From the NCBI GenBank assembly GCA_964017045.1, contig OZ024806.1:2238502-2302501 (forward strand): 64,000 nt of DNA. The letters run 5' to 3'. Positions 13,955-30,760 of the stretch are shown here, piece by piece. Every line of letters starts with the position of its first letter. Position 1 is the first letter of the stretch. The notes under the pieces were generated by a model. That model made no database searches, was not told the origin of the DNA, and was given only the letters and a program-made list of their open reading frames with translations. This stretch comes from Omphiscola glabra (Eukaryota > Mollusca > Gastropoda > Lymnaeidae). A program made the translations under genes and the position numbers.

Positions 13955-14958
13955 CAGCACCCCAAACAGCATCACTACCACAAGCACCACAAACAGCACC
14001 ACAACCACCACCACAACACAACAACAACCACCACAACCACAAACACAAACACCATACCACAAACAGCACCACAACCACCACCACAACCAGCACCACAACC
14101 ACCAGCGCCACAACCACCACCACAAACACCACCACAACCACCAGAACCACAAACAGCATCACAACCACCACCACAAACACCACCACAACAAACACCACAA
14201 CAAACACCAACACAACCAACACCACAAACACAAACACCACAACCACCACAACAACCACCACCAAACCCATCACCACCACAACCACCACCACCACAACCTG
14301 CACCAAAACCAACACCACAACCACCACCACAACCAACACCACAACCATCACCACCACAACCAGCACCACAACCAGCACCACAACCAGCACCAAAACCAGC
14401 ACCAAAACCAGCACCACAAACACCAGCACCACAAACACGAGCACCACAAACATCAACACAACCACCACCACAAACACCAGCACCACAAACACCACCACAA
14501 CCACCACCACAAACACCAGCACCACAACCACCACCACAAAATCCAGCATCACAAAAAGCACCACAACCAGCACTACAACCACTACCACAACCACCACAAC
14601 CACCACAACCACATCCCCAACTACCATCACAAACACCAGCACCACAAACAGCACCACAACCAGCACCTTAACCAGCACCACAACCACCACAACCACCACC
14701 ACAACCAGCACCACAAACATCATTACCACAAACAGCACCAGAACCACATACCACAAACACCAGCACCACAACCAGCACCATAAACACCAGCACCACAAAC
14801 AGTCCCACAACCACCACCACAAACACCAGCACCACAAACAGCACCACAACCACCACCACAAACACCAGTACCACAACCAGCACCACAACCAGCACCACAA
14901 CCAGCACCACAACCACCACCACCACCAACACCACAACCACCACCACAACAACCAGCAC
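13955..14958. repeat. C core, copy 2 (1,004 bp)
   Basis: Same landmark order as copy 1, with CCTTAACC at 14,666. The first shift zone reads CACAACACAACAACAACC here, a variant of the string in copy 1, so this copy has an additional private change. Confidence 0.82.
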
Positions 14959-15686
14959 CAAAAACATCATTACAACCAGCACCACAACCAGCACCACAAC
15001 CAGCACCACAACCAGCACCACAACCAGCACCACAACCAGCACCACAACCAGCACCACAACCACCACCACCAGAACCATCACCACCACAACCACCACTACA
15101 AAAACAACCACCACCACAACCAGCACCACAAACAACATCACCACAAACAGCACCATAACCACCACCACAAACACCAGCACCACAAACAACACCACAAACA
15201 GCACCACAACCAGCACCACAACCAGCACCACAACCAGCACCACAAACACCAGCACCACAAACAGCACCACAACCACCACCACAACCACCACCACAAACAC
15301 CAGCACCACAACCAGCACCACAACCAGCACCACAACCAGCACCACAACCAGCACAACAATCAGCACCACAAACACCAGCAGCACAACCACCACCAAAAAC
15401 ACCAGCACCACAAACATCACCACAACCAGCACCACAACCAGCACCACAACCAGCACCACAACCACCACCACCACAACCACCACCACAAAAACAACCACCA
15501 CCACAACCAGCACCACAAACACCATCACCACAAACAGCACCACAACCACCACCAGAAACACCAGCACCATAAACAACACCACAAACAGCACCACAACCAG
15601 TACCACCACCACAAACATCACCACCACCACCACAACCATCACCACAACCACCACCAAAACCAGCAAAACAACCAGCACCACAACCA

Positions 15687-18015
15687 CCAGCACAACAAAC
15701 AGCACCACAACCACAACCAACACCACAAACACCAGCACCACAAACACCAACACCACAAACACCAGCACCACAACCACCACCGCAACCAGCACCACAAACA
15801 CCAGCACCACAAACAGCACCACAACCAGCACCACAAACACCAGCACCACAACCCGCACCACAACCACCACCACAAACACCAGTACCACAACCAGCACCAC
15901 AACCAGCACCACAACCACTACCACAACCACCACAACAACCACCACCCCAACCACCACCACAAACACCAGCACCACAAACAGCACAACAACCAGCACCTTA
16001 ACCAGCACCACAACCACCACCACAAACACCAGCACCATAATCAGCACCATAAACAGCACCACAACCAGCACCACAACCAGCACCACAAAAAGCACCACAA
16101 CCACCACCACAAACACCAGCACCACAACCAGCACCACAACCACCACCACAAGCAGTACCACATACACCAGAACCACAAACAGCACCACAGTCAGCACCAC
16201 AAACACCAGCACCACAACCAGCACCATAAACACCAGCACTACAACCAGCACCACAAACACCAGCACAACAAACAGCACCACAACCACCACAACAAACACC
16301 AGCACCACAACCAGCATCACAAACACCAGCACCACAAACACCAGCACCACAACCACCACCGCAACCAACACCACACACACCAGCACCACAAACAGCACCC
16401 CAACCACCACCACAAACACCAGCACCACAATCAGCACCATAAACACAAGCACCACAACCAGCACCACAAACAGAACAACAACCAGCACCACAACGAGCAC
16501 CACAACAAGCACCACAACCAACACCACAAACACCAGCACCATAAACACCAGCACCACAACCAGCACCACAACCAGCACCACAACCAGCACCACAACCAGC
16601 ACCACAACCAGCACCACAACCAGCACCAAAACCACCACCACAAACACCAGCACCACAACCAGCATCACAAACACCAGCACCACAAACACCAGCACCACAA
16701 TCACCACCGCAACCAGCACCACACACACCAGCACCACAAACAGCACCATAAACACCAGCACCACAACCAGCACCACAAATAGAACAACAACCAGCACCAC
16801 AACGAGCAGCACAACAAGCACCACAACCAACACCACAAACACCAGCACCATAAACACCAGCACCACAACCAGCACCACAACCAGCACCACAACCAGCACC
16901 ACAACCAGCACCACAACCAGCACCACAACCAGCACCACAACAAGCACCACAAACACCACCACAACCACCAGCACCACAAACAACACCACAAACAGCACCA
17001 CAACCAGTACCACCACCACAAACATCACCACCACCACCACAACCAGCACCACAACCACCACCAAAACCAGCAAAACAACCAGCACCACAACCACCAGCAC
17101 CACCACAACCAGCAACACAACCACCACCACAATCATCATAACCAGAACCACCACCACAACCACCACCAGCACCACAACCAGCACCTCAACCAACACCACA
17201 ACCAGCTCAACAAACACCAGCACAACAAACAGCACCACATTCACCACCACAAACACCAGCACCACAACCACTACCACAGCACCTCAAAAAGCACCACAAC
17301 CAGCACCACAACCACTACCACAACCAGCACCTTAACCAGCACCACAACCACCACCACAAACACCAGCACCACAACCAGCACCACAACCAGCACCACAACC
17401 AGCACCACAACCAGCACCACAACCAGCACCACAACCAACACCACAACCAGCACCACAAACACCACCACAACCACCACCACAAACACCAGCACAACAAACA
17501 TCACCACAACCACAACCACCACAACAAACACCAGCACCACAACCAGCAGCACAAACACCAACACCTGCACCACAAACACCAGCACCACAAACACCAGCAC
17601 CACAACCACCACCACAACCAGCACAACAAACACCAGCACCACAAACAGCACCACAACCAGCACCACAAACACCAGCACCACAAACTGCACCACAACCACC
17701 ACCACAAACACCAGTACCACAACCAGCACCACAACTAGCACCACAACCACCACCACAACTAGCACCACAACCAGCACCACAACCAGCACCACAACCATCA
17801 CTACCACCACAACACCACCACCACCACCACAACCAGCACCACAATCACCACCACAACCACCAGCACCACAACCACCACCACAAACACCACCACAACCACT
17901 ACTACAACCACCACCACAACCACCACCACAAACACAACCACCACAAACACCAACACCACAACCATCACCACCACAACAACCACCACCACAACCAGCACCA
18001 CAACCAACACCACAA
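15687..18015. repeat. About 2.3-kb duplication, right copy
   Basis: Partner of 11,030-13,340. It shares the rare landmarks CAAATAGAACAACAACC (about 16,776) and CAATCATCATAACCAGAACC (about 17,130). One 12-bp stretch of the left copy is shortened near 17,560. It diverges near 18,015. Confidence 0.8.
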
Positions 18016-18350
18016 CCACCACCACAACCAACACAACAAACAACCACCAACACAAACACAACCACCACAACAACCAACACCAAAACCATCACCACCACAA
18101 CGACCACCACCACAACCAGCACCATAACCAACACCACAACCAACACCACAACCAACACCACAACCACCACCACAACCATCACCTCCACAACCACCATCAC
18201 AACCACCACCAGCACCACAACCAGCACCACAAACAGCACCACAACCAGCACCACAACCAACACCACAACCACCACCACAACCACCACCACAACCATCACC
18301 ACCACAACCACCATCACAACCACCACAAGCACCAAAACCAGCACCACAAC

Positions 18351-19301
18351 CAGCACCCCAAACAGCATCACTACCACAAGCACCACAAACAGCACCACAA
18401 CCACTACCACAACCACAAACACAAACACCATACCACAAACAGCACCACAACCACCACCACAACCAGCACCACAACCACCAGCGCCACAACCACCACCACA
18501 AACACCACCACAACCACCAGAACCACAAACAGCATCACAACCACCACCACAAACACCACCACAACAAACACCACAACAAACACCACCACAACCAACACCA
18601 CAAACACAAACACCACAACCACCACAACAACCACCACCAAACCCATCACCACCACAACCACCACCACCACAACCTGCACCACAACCAACACCACAACCAC
18701 CACCACAACCAACACCACAACCATCACCACCACAACCAGCACCACAACCAGCACCACAACCAGCACCAAAACCAGCCTCACAAACACCAGCACCACAAAC
18801 ACGAGCACCACAAACATCAACACAACCACCACCACAAACACCAGCACCACAAACAGCACCACAACCACCACCACAAACACCAGCACCACAACCACCACCA
18901 CAAAATCCAGCATCACAAAAAGCACCACAACCAGCACTACAACCACTACCACAACCACCACAACCACATCCCCAACTACCATCACAAACACCAGCACCAC
19001 AAACAGCACCACAACCAGCACCTTAACCAGCACCACAACCACCACAACCACCACCACAACCAGCACCACAAACATCATTACCACAAACAGCACCAGAACC
19101 ACATACCACAAACACCAGCACCACAACAAGCACCATAAACACCAGCACCACAAACAGTCCCACAACCACCACCACAAATACCAGCACCACAAACAGCACC
19201 ACAACCACCACCACAAACACCAGTACCACAACCAGCACCACAACCAGCACCACAACCACCACCACCACCAACACCACAACCACCACCACAACAACCAGCA
19301 C
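18351..19301. repeat. C core, copy 3 (951 bp)
   Basis: Same landmarks, shortened near 18,400 by loss of the CACAACAACC stretch before the CACCATACCACAAAC string. CCTTAACC lies at 19,021. Confidence 0.82.
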
Positions 19302-21273
19302 CAAAAACATCATTACAACCAGCACCACAACCAGCACCACCACCAGCACCACAACCAGCACCACAACCACCACCACCAGAACCATCACCACCACAACCAC
19401 CACTACAAAAACAACCACCACCACAACCAGCACCACAAACACCATCACCACAAACAGCACCATAACCACCACCACAAACACCAGCACCACAAACAACACC
19501 ACAAACAGCACCACAACCAGTACCACCACCACAAACATCACCACCACCACCACAACCATCACCACAACCACCACCAAAACCAGCAAAACAACCAGCACCA
19601 CAACCACCAGCACCACCACAACCAGCAACACAACCAACACCACAAACACCAGCACCACAACCACCACCACAATCATCACCACCACAACCACCACCACAAC
19701 CACCACCACAACCACCACCAGCACCACAACCAGCACCACAACCAACACCACAAGCATCACCACAACCACCACCACAATCATCACCACCACAACCACCACC
19801 ACCAGCACCACAACCAGCACCACAACCAGCACCTCAACCAACACCACAACCAGCACCACAAACACCAGCACCACAAACAGCACCACATTCACCACCACAA
19901 ACACCAGCACCACAACCACCACCACAACCAGCACCACAACCACTACCACAACTACCACCACAACCACCACCCCAACCACCACCACAAACACCAGCACCAC
20001 AACCAGCATCTTAACCAGCATCACAACCACCACCACAAACATCAGCACCATAACCAACACCACAAAAAGCACCACAACCACCACCACAAACACCAGCAAC
20101 ACAACCAGCACCACAACCACAACCACAAGCAGCACCACATACACCAGCACCACAAACAGCACTTCAACCAGCACCACAAACACCAGCACCACAAACACCA
20201 GCACCATAAACACCAGCACCACAACCACCACCACAACCATCACCACCACAACCACCATCACAACCACCACAAGCACCACAACCAGCACCACAACCAGCAC
20301 CCCAAACAGCATCACTACCACAAGCACCACAAACAGCACCACAACCACCACCACAACACCACAACAACCACCACAACCACAAACACAAACACCATACCAC
20401 AAACAGCACCACAACCACCACCACAACCAGCACCACAACCACCAGCGCCACAACCACCACCACAAACACCACCACAACCACCAGAACCACAAACAGCATC
20501 ACAACCACCACCACAAACACCACCACAACAAACACCACAACAAACACCACCACAACCACCACCACAAACACAAACACCACAACCACCACAACAACCACCA
20601 CCAAACCCATCACCACCACAACCACCACCACCACAACCTGCACCACAACCAACACTACAACCACCACCACAACCAACACCACAACCATCACCACCACAAC
20701 CAGCACCACAACCAGCACCACAACCAGCACCAAAACCAGCACCAAAACCAGCACCACAAACACCAGCACCACAAACACGAGCACCACAAACATCACCACA
20801 ACCACCACCACAAACACCAGCACCACAAACAGCACCACAACCACCACCACAACCACCACCACAAACACCAGCACCACAACCACCACCACAAAATCCAGCA
20901 TCACAAAAAGCACCACAACCAGCACTACAACCACTACCACAACCACCACAACCACATCCCCAACTACCATCACAAACACCAGCACCACAAACAGCACCAC
21001 AACCAGCACCTTAACCAGCACCACAACCACCACAACCACCACCACAACCAGCACCACAAACATCATTACCACAAACAGCACCAGAACCACATACCACAAA
21101 CACCAGCACCACAACCAGCACCATAAACACCAGCACCACAAACAGTCCCACAACCACCACCACAAACACCAGCACCACAAACAGCACCACAACCACCACC
21201 ACAAACACCAGTACCACAACCAGCACCACCACCACCACCACCAACACCACAACCACCACCACAACAACCAGCA
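19301..21273. repeat. Subunit H (1,973 bp), early copy
   Basis: Bounded by the marker CCAAAAACATCATTAC at 19,301 and 21,274. The same marker spacing recurs within both G units. From 21.0 to 22.5 kb the sequence matches the late part of both G units (45.6-47.1 and 51.1-52.6 kb). Confidence 0.82.
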
Positions 21274-21274
21274 C
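20295..21274. repeat. C core, copy 4 (980 bp)
   Basis: Same landmark order, with CCTTAACC at 21,011. It lies 1,944 bp after copy 3 and inside the early H subunit. Confidence 0.82.
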
Positions 21275-22542
21275 CAAAAACATCATTACAACCAGCACCA
21301 CAACCAGCACCACCACCAGCACCACAACCAGCACCACAACCAGCACCACAACCACCACCACCAGAACCATCACCACCACAACCACCACTACAAAAACAAC
21401 CACCACCACAACCAGCACCACAAACACCATCACCACAAACAGCACCATAACCACCACCACAAACACCAGCACCACAAACAACACCACAAACAGCACCACA
21501 ACCAGTACCACCACCACAAACATCACCACCACCACCACAACCATCACCACAACCACCACCAAAACCAGCAAAACAACCAGCACCACAACCACCAGCACCA
21601 CCACAACCAGCAACACAACCAACACCACAAACACCAGCACCACAACCACCACCACAATCATCACCACCACAACCACCACCACAACCACCACCACAACCAC
21701 CACCACAACCACCACCAGCACCACAACCAGCACCACAACCAACACCACAAGCATCACCACAACCACCACCACAATCATCACCACCACAACCACCACCACC
21801 AGCACCACAACCAGCACCACTACCAGCACCTCAACCAACACCACAACCAGCACCACAAACACCAGCACCACAAACAGCACCACATTCACCACCACAAACA
21901 CCAACACCACAACCACCACCACAACCAGCACCACAACCACTACCACAACTACCACCACAACCACCACCCCAACCACCACCACAAACACCAGCACCACAAC
22001 CAGCATCTTAACCAGCATCACAACCACCACCACAAACACCAGCACCATAACCAACACCACAAAAAGCACCACAACCACCATCACAAACACCAGCACCACA
22101 ACCAGCACCATAAACACCAGCACCACAACCAGCACCACAAACAGAACAACAACCAGCACCACAACGAGCACCACAACAAGCACCACAACCAACACCACAA
22201 ACACCAGCACCATAAACACCAGCACCACAACCAGCACCACAACCAGCACCACAACCAACACCTCAACCAACACCACAACCAGCACCACAAACACCAGCAC
22301 CACAAACAGCACCACATTCACCACCACAAACACCAGCACCACAACCACCACCACAATATCCAGCACCTCAAAAAGCACCACAACCAGCACCACAACCACC
22401 ACCCCAACCACCACCACAAACACCAGCACCACAAACAGCACAACAACCAGCACCATAAACAGCACCATAAACAGCACCACAAACACCAGCACCATAACCA
22501 GCACCATAAACAGCACCACAACCAGCACCACTAACACCAGCA

Positions 22543-24207
22543 CCACAAAAAGCACCACAATCATCACCACAAACACCAGCACCACAACCACCACCACAAG
22601 CAGCACCACATACACCAGCACCACAAACAGCACCACAACCACAACCACCACAACAAACACCAGCACCACAACCAGCATCACAAACACCAGCACCACAAAC
22701 ACCAGCACCACAACCACCACCGCAACCAGCACCACAAACACCAGCACCACAAACAGCACCACAACCACCACTACAAACACCACCACAAACACCAGCACCA
22801 CAATCAGCACCACAAACACCAACACCACAAACACCAGCACCACAACCACCACCGCAACCAGCACCACAAACACCAGCACCATAACCCCCAGCACCACAAC
22901 CACAACCACCACCACAAACACCATCACAACAACCAGCACCACAAACACCAGCACCACAAACCGCACCACAACCACCACCACAAACACCAGTACCACAACC
23001 AGCACCACCACCAGCACCACAAACACTACCACAACCACCACCACAACCACCACCACAACCACCACCCCAACCACCACCACAAACACCAGCACCACAAACA
23101 GCACAACAACCAGCACCTTAACCAGCACCACAACCACCACCACAAACACCAGTACCACAACCAGCACCACAACCAGCACCACAAACACCAGCACTACAAA
23201 AAGCACCACAACCAGCACCACAACCAGCACCACAAACACCAGCACTACAAAAAGCACCACAACCAGCACCACAACCACCACCACAAGCAGCACCACATAC
23301 ACCAGCACCACAAACACCAGCAGCACAAACACCAGCACCACAAACACCAGCACCACAACCACCACCGCAACCAGCACCACAAACACCAGCACCACAAACA
23401 GCACCACAACCACCACCACAAACACCAGCACCACAATCAGCACCATAAACACCAGCACCACAACCAGCACCACCAACAGAACAACAACCAGCACCATAAA
23501 CACGAGCACCACAACAAGCACCACAACCAGCACCACAACCAGCACCACAACCAGCACCACAACCACCACCACAACCAACACCACAACCACCACCACAACC
23601 ACCAGCACCACAACCAGCACCACAACCCCCACAACCAGCACCACAATCACCAGCACCACAACCACCACCACAACCACCAGGACCACAACCACCACCACAA
23701 AATCCAGCACCACAAAAAGCACCACAACCAGCACCACAACCACTACCACAACCACCACAACCACCACAAACACAACCACAACCACCACCACAAACACCAG
23801 CACCACAAACAGCACCACAACCAGCACCTTAACCAGCACCACAAGCACCACCACAACCAGCACCACAAACACCACCACAAACACAAGCACCACAACCAGC
23901 ACCATAAATACCAGCACCACAACCAACACCACAACCAGCAACACAAACACCAGCACCACAAACACAAACAACACAACCATCACCACCACAACGACCACCA
24001 CCACAACCAGCACCACAACCAACACCACAACCACCACCACAACCACCACCACAACCATCACCACCACAACCACTATCACAACCACCACAAGCACCACAAC
24101 CAGCACCACAACCAGCACCTCAACCAGCAACACAACCAGCACCACAACAAACAGCACCACAACCAGCACCACAACCAGCACCACAACCAGCACCACAAAC
24201 ACCAGCA
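22543..24207. repeat. HOR A, tandem copy A1 (1,665 bp)
   Basis: First of three head-to-tail A units, bounded by the same marker at 22,543 and 24,208. It is exactly 12 bp longer than A2, and the extra length is one additional CACCACAACCAG at the unit's end (about 24,156-24,192). Private changes include CCATCACAACAACC near 22,921 and CACCAACAGAAC near 23,470. Upstream it joins the late part of a G-type block. Confidence 0.9.
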
Positions 24208-25860
24208 CCACAAAAAGCACCACAATCATCACCACAAACACCAGCACCACAACCACCACCACAAGCAGCACCACATACACCAGCACCACAAACAGCACCA
24301 CAACCACAACCACCACAACAAACACCAGCACCACAACCAGCATCACAAACACCAGCACCACAAACACCAGCACCACAACCACCACCGCAACCAGCACCAC
24401 AAACACCAGCACCACAAACAGCACCACAACCACCACTACAAACACCACCACAAACACCAGCACCACAATCAGCACCACAAACACCAACACCACAAACACC
24501 AGCACCACAACCACCACCGCAACCAGCACCACAAACACCAGCACCATAACCCCCAGCACCACAACCACAACCACCACCACAAACACCAGCACAACAACCA
24601 GCACCACAAACACCAGCACCACAAACCGCACCACAACCACCACCACAAACACCAGTACCACAACCAGCACCACCACCAGCACCACAAACACTACCACAAC
24701 CACCACCACAACCACCACCACAACCACCACCCCAACCACCACCACAAACACCAGCACCACAAACAGCACAACAACCAGCACCTTAACCAGCACCACAACC
24801 ACCACCACAAACACCAGTACCACAACCAGCACCACAACCAGCACCACAAACACCAGCACTACAAAAAGCACCACAACCAGCACCACAACCAGCACCACAA
24901 ACACCAGCACTACAAAAAGCACCACAACCAGCACCACAACCACCACCACAAGCAGCACCACATACACCAGCACCACAAACACCAGCAGCACAAACACCAG
25001 CACCACAAACACCAGCACCACAACCACCACCGCAACCAGCACCACAAACACCAGCACCACAAACAGCACCACAACCACCACCACAAACACCAGCACCACA
25101 ATCAGCACCATAAACACCAGCACCACAACCAGCACCACAAACAGAACAACAACCAGCACCATAAACACGAGCACCACAACAAGCACCACAACCAGCACCA
25201 CAACCAGCACCACAACCAGCACCACAACCACCACCACAACCAACACCACAACCACCACCACAACCACCAGCACCACAACCAGCACCACAACCCCCACAAC
25301 CAGCACCACAATCACCAGCACCACAACCACCACCACAACCACCAGGACCACAACCACCACCACAAAATCCAGCACCACAAAAAGCACCACAACCAGCACC
25401 ACAACCACTACCACAACCACCACAACCACCACAAACACAACCACAACCACCACCACAAACACCAGCACCACAAACAGCACCACAACCAGCACCTTAACCA
25501 GCACCACAAGCACCACCACAACCAGCACCACAAACACCACCACAAACACAAGCACCACAACCAGCACCATAAATACCAGCACCACAACCAACACCACAAC
25601 CAGCAACACAAACACCAGCACCACAAACACAAACAACACAACCATCACCACCACAACGACCACCACCACAACCAGCACCACAACCAACACCACAACCACC
25701 ACCACAACCACCACCACAACCATCACCACCACAACCACCATCACAACCACCACAAGCACCACAACCAGCACCACAACCAGCACCTCAACCAGCAACACAA
25801 CCAGCACCACAACAAACAGCACCACAACCAGCACCACAACCAGCACCACAAACACCAGCA
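24208..25860. repeat. HOR A, tandem copy A2 (1,653 bp)
   Basis: Middle A unit, bounded by identical markers at 24,208 and 25,861. The order of unit variants is the same as in A1 apart from one fewer 12-mer, and it shares A1's CAACCACCAGCACC near 25,260 where A0 and A3 have CAATCACCAGCACC. Its last 40 bases equal window bases 1-40, so an A-type end also lies just left of A0. Confidence 0.9.
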
Positions 25861-27505
25861 CCACAAAAAGCACCACAATCATCACCACAAACACCAGCAC
25901 CACAACCACCACCACAAGCAGCACCACATACACCAGCACCACAAACAGCACCACAACCACAACCACCACAACAAACACCAGCACCACAACCAGCATCACA
26001 AACACCAGCACCACAAACACCAGCACCACAACCACCACCGCAACCAGCACCACAAACACCAGCACCACAAACAGCACCACAACCACCACTACAAACACCA
26101 CCACAAACACCAGCACCACAATCAGCACCACAAACACCAACACCACAAACACCAGCACCACAACCACCACCGCAACCAGCACCACAAACACCAGCACCAT
26201 AACCCCCAGCACCACAACCACAACCACCACCACAAACACCAGCACAACAACCAGCACCACAAACACCAGCACCACAAACCGCACCACAACCACCACCACA
26301 AACACCAGTACCACAACCAGCACCACCACCAGCACCACAAACACTACCACAACCACCACCACAACCACCACCACAACCACCACCCCAACCACCACCACAA
26401 ACACCAGCACCACAAACAGAACAACAACCAGCACCTTAACCAGCACCACAACCACCACCACAAACACCAGTACCACAACCAGCACCACAACCAGCACCAC
26501 AAACACCAGCACTACAAAAAGCACCACAACCAGCACCACAACCAGCACCACAAACACCAGCACTACAAAAAGCACCACAACCAGCACCACAACCACCACC
26601 ACAAGCAGCACCACATACACCAGCACCACAAACACCAGCAGCACAAACACCAGCACCACAAACACCAGCACCACAACCACCACCGCAACCAGCACCACAA
26701 ACACCAGCACCACAAACAGCACCACAACCACCACCACAAACACCAGCACCACAATCAGCACCATAAACACCAGCACCACAACCAGCACCACAAACAGAAC
26801 AACAACCAGCACCATAAACACGAGCACCACAACAAGCACCACAACCAGCACCACAACCAGCACCACAACCAGCACCACAACCACCACCACAACCAACACC
26901 ACAACCACCACCACAATCACCAGCACCACAACCAGCACCACAACCCCCACAACCAGCACCACAATCACCAGCACCACAACCACCACCACAACCACCAGGA
27001 CCACAACCACCACCACAAAATCCAGCACCACAAAAAGCACCACAACCAGCACCACAACCACTACCACAACCACCACAACCACCACAAACACAACCACAAC
27101 CACCACCACAAACACCAGCACCACAAACAGCACCACAACCAGCACCTTAACCAGCACCACAAGCACCACCACAACCAGCACCACAAACACCACCACAAAC
27201 ACAAGCACCACAACCAGCACCATAAATACCAGCACCACAACCAACACCACAACCAGCAACACAAACACCAGCACCACAAACACAAACAACACAACCATCA
27301 CCACCACAACGACCACCACCACAACCAGCACCACAACCAACACCACAACCACCACCACAACCACCACCACAACCATCACCACCACAACCACCATCACAAC
27401 CACCACAAGCACCACAACCAGCACCACAACCAGCACCTCAACCAGCAACACAACCAGCACCACAACAAACAGCACCACAACCAGCACCACAACCAGCACC
27501 ACAAC
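25861..27505. repeat. HOR A, tandem copy A3 (about 1,645 bp)
   Basis: Third tandem A unit. It equals A0 (41-1,685) at offset 25,820, including the ACAGAACAACAACC and CAATCACC variants absent from A1 and A2. It loses the A pattern at the same place as A0, entering block E at CCCCTACCACAACC (27,506 region), which shows the A/E junction was copied together with its flanks. Confidence 0.9.
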
Positions 27506-30500
27506 CCCTACCACAACCACCACCTCCACCACCACAACCAACACCACAACCACCACCACAACCACCAGAACCACAAACAGCACCACAACCACCACCACAA
27601 ACACCACCACAACCACCACCACAAACACCACCACAAACACCACCACAAACACAAACACCACAACCACCACCACAACCAGCACCACAAACACCATCACCAC
27701 AAACAGCACCACAACCACCACCACAAACACCAGCACCACAAAAAACACCACAAACAGCACCACAACCAGTACCACCACCACAAACATCATCACCACCACC
27801 ACAACCAGCACCACAACCACCACCAAAACAAGCAAAACAACCACCACCACAAACACCAGGACAACAAACAGCACCACAACCAGCACAACAAACAGCACCA
27901 CAACCTGCACAACAAAAAGCACCAAAACCACCACCACAACCACCACCACAAACACCAGCACCACAACCAGCACCACAACCAGCACCACAACCAGCACCAC
28001 AACCAGCACAACAATCAGCACCACAACCAGCACCACAATTAGCAACACAAACACCAGCACCACAAACACCACCACAACCACCACCACAACCACCACCACA
28101 AACACAAACAACACAACCACCACCACAACCACCACAACCAACACCACAACCATCACCACCACAACGACCACCACCACAACCAGCACCACAACCAACACCA
28201 CAACCACCACCACAACCACCACCACAACCATCACCACCATAACCACCATCACAACCACCACAAGCACCACAAACAGCACCACAACCAGCACCGCAACCAG
28301 CAACACAACCAGCACAATAACCAGCACCACAACCAGCACCACAACCAGCTCCACAACAAGCACCACAACCAGCACCACAACCAGCACCACAAACACAAGC
28401 ACCACAACCACCACAACAAACAGCACCACAACCAGCACCACAACCAGCACCACAACCACCACCACAACCACCACCTCCACCACCACAACCACCACCAAAA
28501 CCACCAGAACCACAAACAGCACCACAACCACCACCACAAACACCACCACAACCACCACCACAAACACCACCACAACCACCACCACAAACACAAACACCAC
28601 AACCACCACCACAACCAGCACCACAACCAGCACCACAAACACCATCACCACAAACAGCACCACAACCACCACCACAAACAACAGCACCACAAAAAACACC
28701 ACAAACAGCACCACAACCAGTACCACCACCACAAACATCATCACCACCACCACAACCAGCACCACAACCACCACCAAAACAAGCAAAACAACCACCACCA
28801 CAAACACCAGGACAACAAACAGCACCACAACCAGCACAACAAAGAGCACCACAACCTGCACAACAAACAGCACCAAAACCACCACCACAACCACCACCAA
28901 AAACACCAGCACCACAAACATCACCACAACCAGCACCACAACCAGCACCACAACCACCACCACCAGAACCATCACCACCACAACCACCACCACAAAAACA
29001 ACCACCACCACAACCAGCACCACAAACACCATCACCACAAAAAGCACCACAACCACCACCACAAACACCAGCACCACAAACAACACCACAAACAGCACCA
29101 CAACCAGTATCACCACCACAAACATCACCACCACCACCACAACCAGCACCACAACCACCACCAAAACCAGCAAAACAACCAGCACCACAACCACCAGCAC
29201 CACAACCACCAGCACCACCACAACCAGCAACACAACCACCACCACAAACACCAGCACCACAACAAGCACCACAACCAACACCACAACCACCACCACAATC
29301 ATCACCACCACAACCACCACCACAACCACAACCAGCACCACAACCAGCACCACAACCAGCACCTCAACCAACACCACAACCAGCACCACAAACACCAGCA
29401 CCACAAACAGCACCACATTCACCACCACAAACATCAGCACCACAACCACCACCACAAAATCCAGCACATCAAAAAGCACCACAACCAGCACCACAACCAC
29501 TACCACAACTACCACCACAACCACCACCCCAACCACCACCACAAACACCAGCACCACAAACAGCACAACAACCAGCACCTTAACCAGCACCACAACCACC
29601 ACCACAAACACCAGCACCATAACCATCACCATAAACAGCACCAAAACCAGCACCACAACCAGCACCACAAACACCAGCACCACAAAACGCACCACAACCA
29701 CCACCACAAACACCAGCACCACAACCAGCCCCACAACCAGCACCACAACCAGCACCACAACCAGCACCACAACCACCACCACAACCACCAGCACAACCAC
29801 CAGCACAACAAACAGCACCACAACCACAACCACCACAAAAAACACTAGCACCACAACCAGCACCACAAACACCAACACCACAAACACCAGCACCACAAAC
29901 ACCAGCACCACAACCACCACCGCAACCAGCACCACAAACACCAGCACCACAAACAGCACCACAACCAGCACCACAAACACCAGCATCACAAACCGCACCA
30001 CAACCACCACCACAAACACCAGTACCACAACCAGCACCACAAACACCAGCACCACAAACAGCACCACAACCACCATCACAAACACCAGCACCACAACCAG
30101 CACCATAAACACCAGCACCACAACCAGCACCACAAACAGAACAACAACCAGCACCACAACTAGCACCACAACAAGCACCACAACCAACACCACAAACACC
30201 AGCACCATAAACACCAGCACCACAACCAGCACCACAAACACCAGCACCACAACCAGCACCACAACCAGCACCACAACCAACACCACAACCACCACAACAA
30301 CCACCACAACAACCAGCACCACAAACACCAGCACCACAACCAGCACCACAACCAGCACCACAACCACCACCACAAACACCAGCACCCCAAACAGCATCAC
30401 AACCACAAGCACCACAACCAGCACCACAACCACCACCACAAACACCAGCACCCCAAACAGCATCACAACCACAAGCACCACAAAAAGCACCACAACCACC

Positions 30501-30760
30501 ACCACAACCACCACAAACACAAACACAAACACCAGCACCACAAACAGCAACACAACCACCACCACAACCAGCACCACAACCACCAGCGCCACAACCACCA
30601 GCGCCAAAACCACCACCACAAACACCAGCAAAACAAACAGCACCACAACCAGCACCACAACCAGCACCAGCACCACCACCACAAACAGCACCACAAACAT
30701 TAGCACAACAAACAGCATCACAACCACCAGCACCACAAACAGCACCACAACCACCACCAC
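27506..30760. repeat. Block E, copy 2
   Basis: This equals copy 1 at offset 25,820, with the AGGACAACAAACAGC pair at 27,858 and 28,819. One substitution found by eye is AACCAGTATCACC near 29,105, where copy 1 has AACCAGTACCACC. It is bounded on the right by the phase-shift marker at 30,761, where the first B unit starts. Confidence 0.88.

Noticed and set aside
21011..30760. A 3,249-codon open frame on the - strand (poly Val/Leu), with similar frames at 30,718-36,264, 36,222-41,528, 45,565-50,559 and 57,572-64,000
   Set aside because: The frame is CTG GTT GTG GTG repeated. It is open because the + strand is nearly T-free, so TTA, CTA and TCA are rare. A protein made only of Val and Leu is implausible, starts are often GTG or TTG, and ends coincide with inherited phase shifts.
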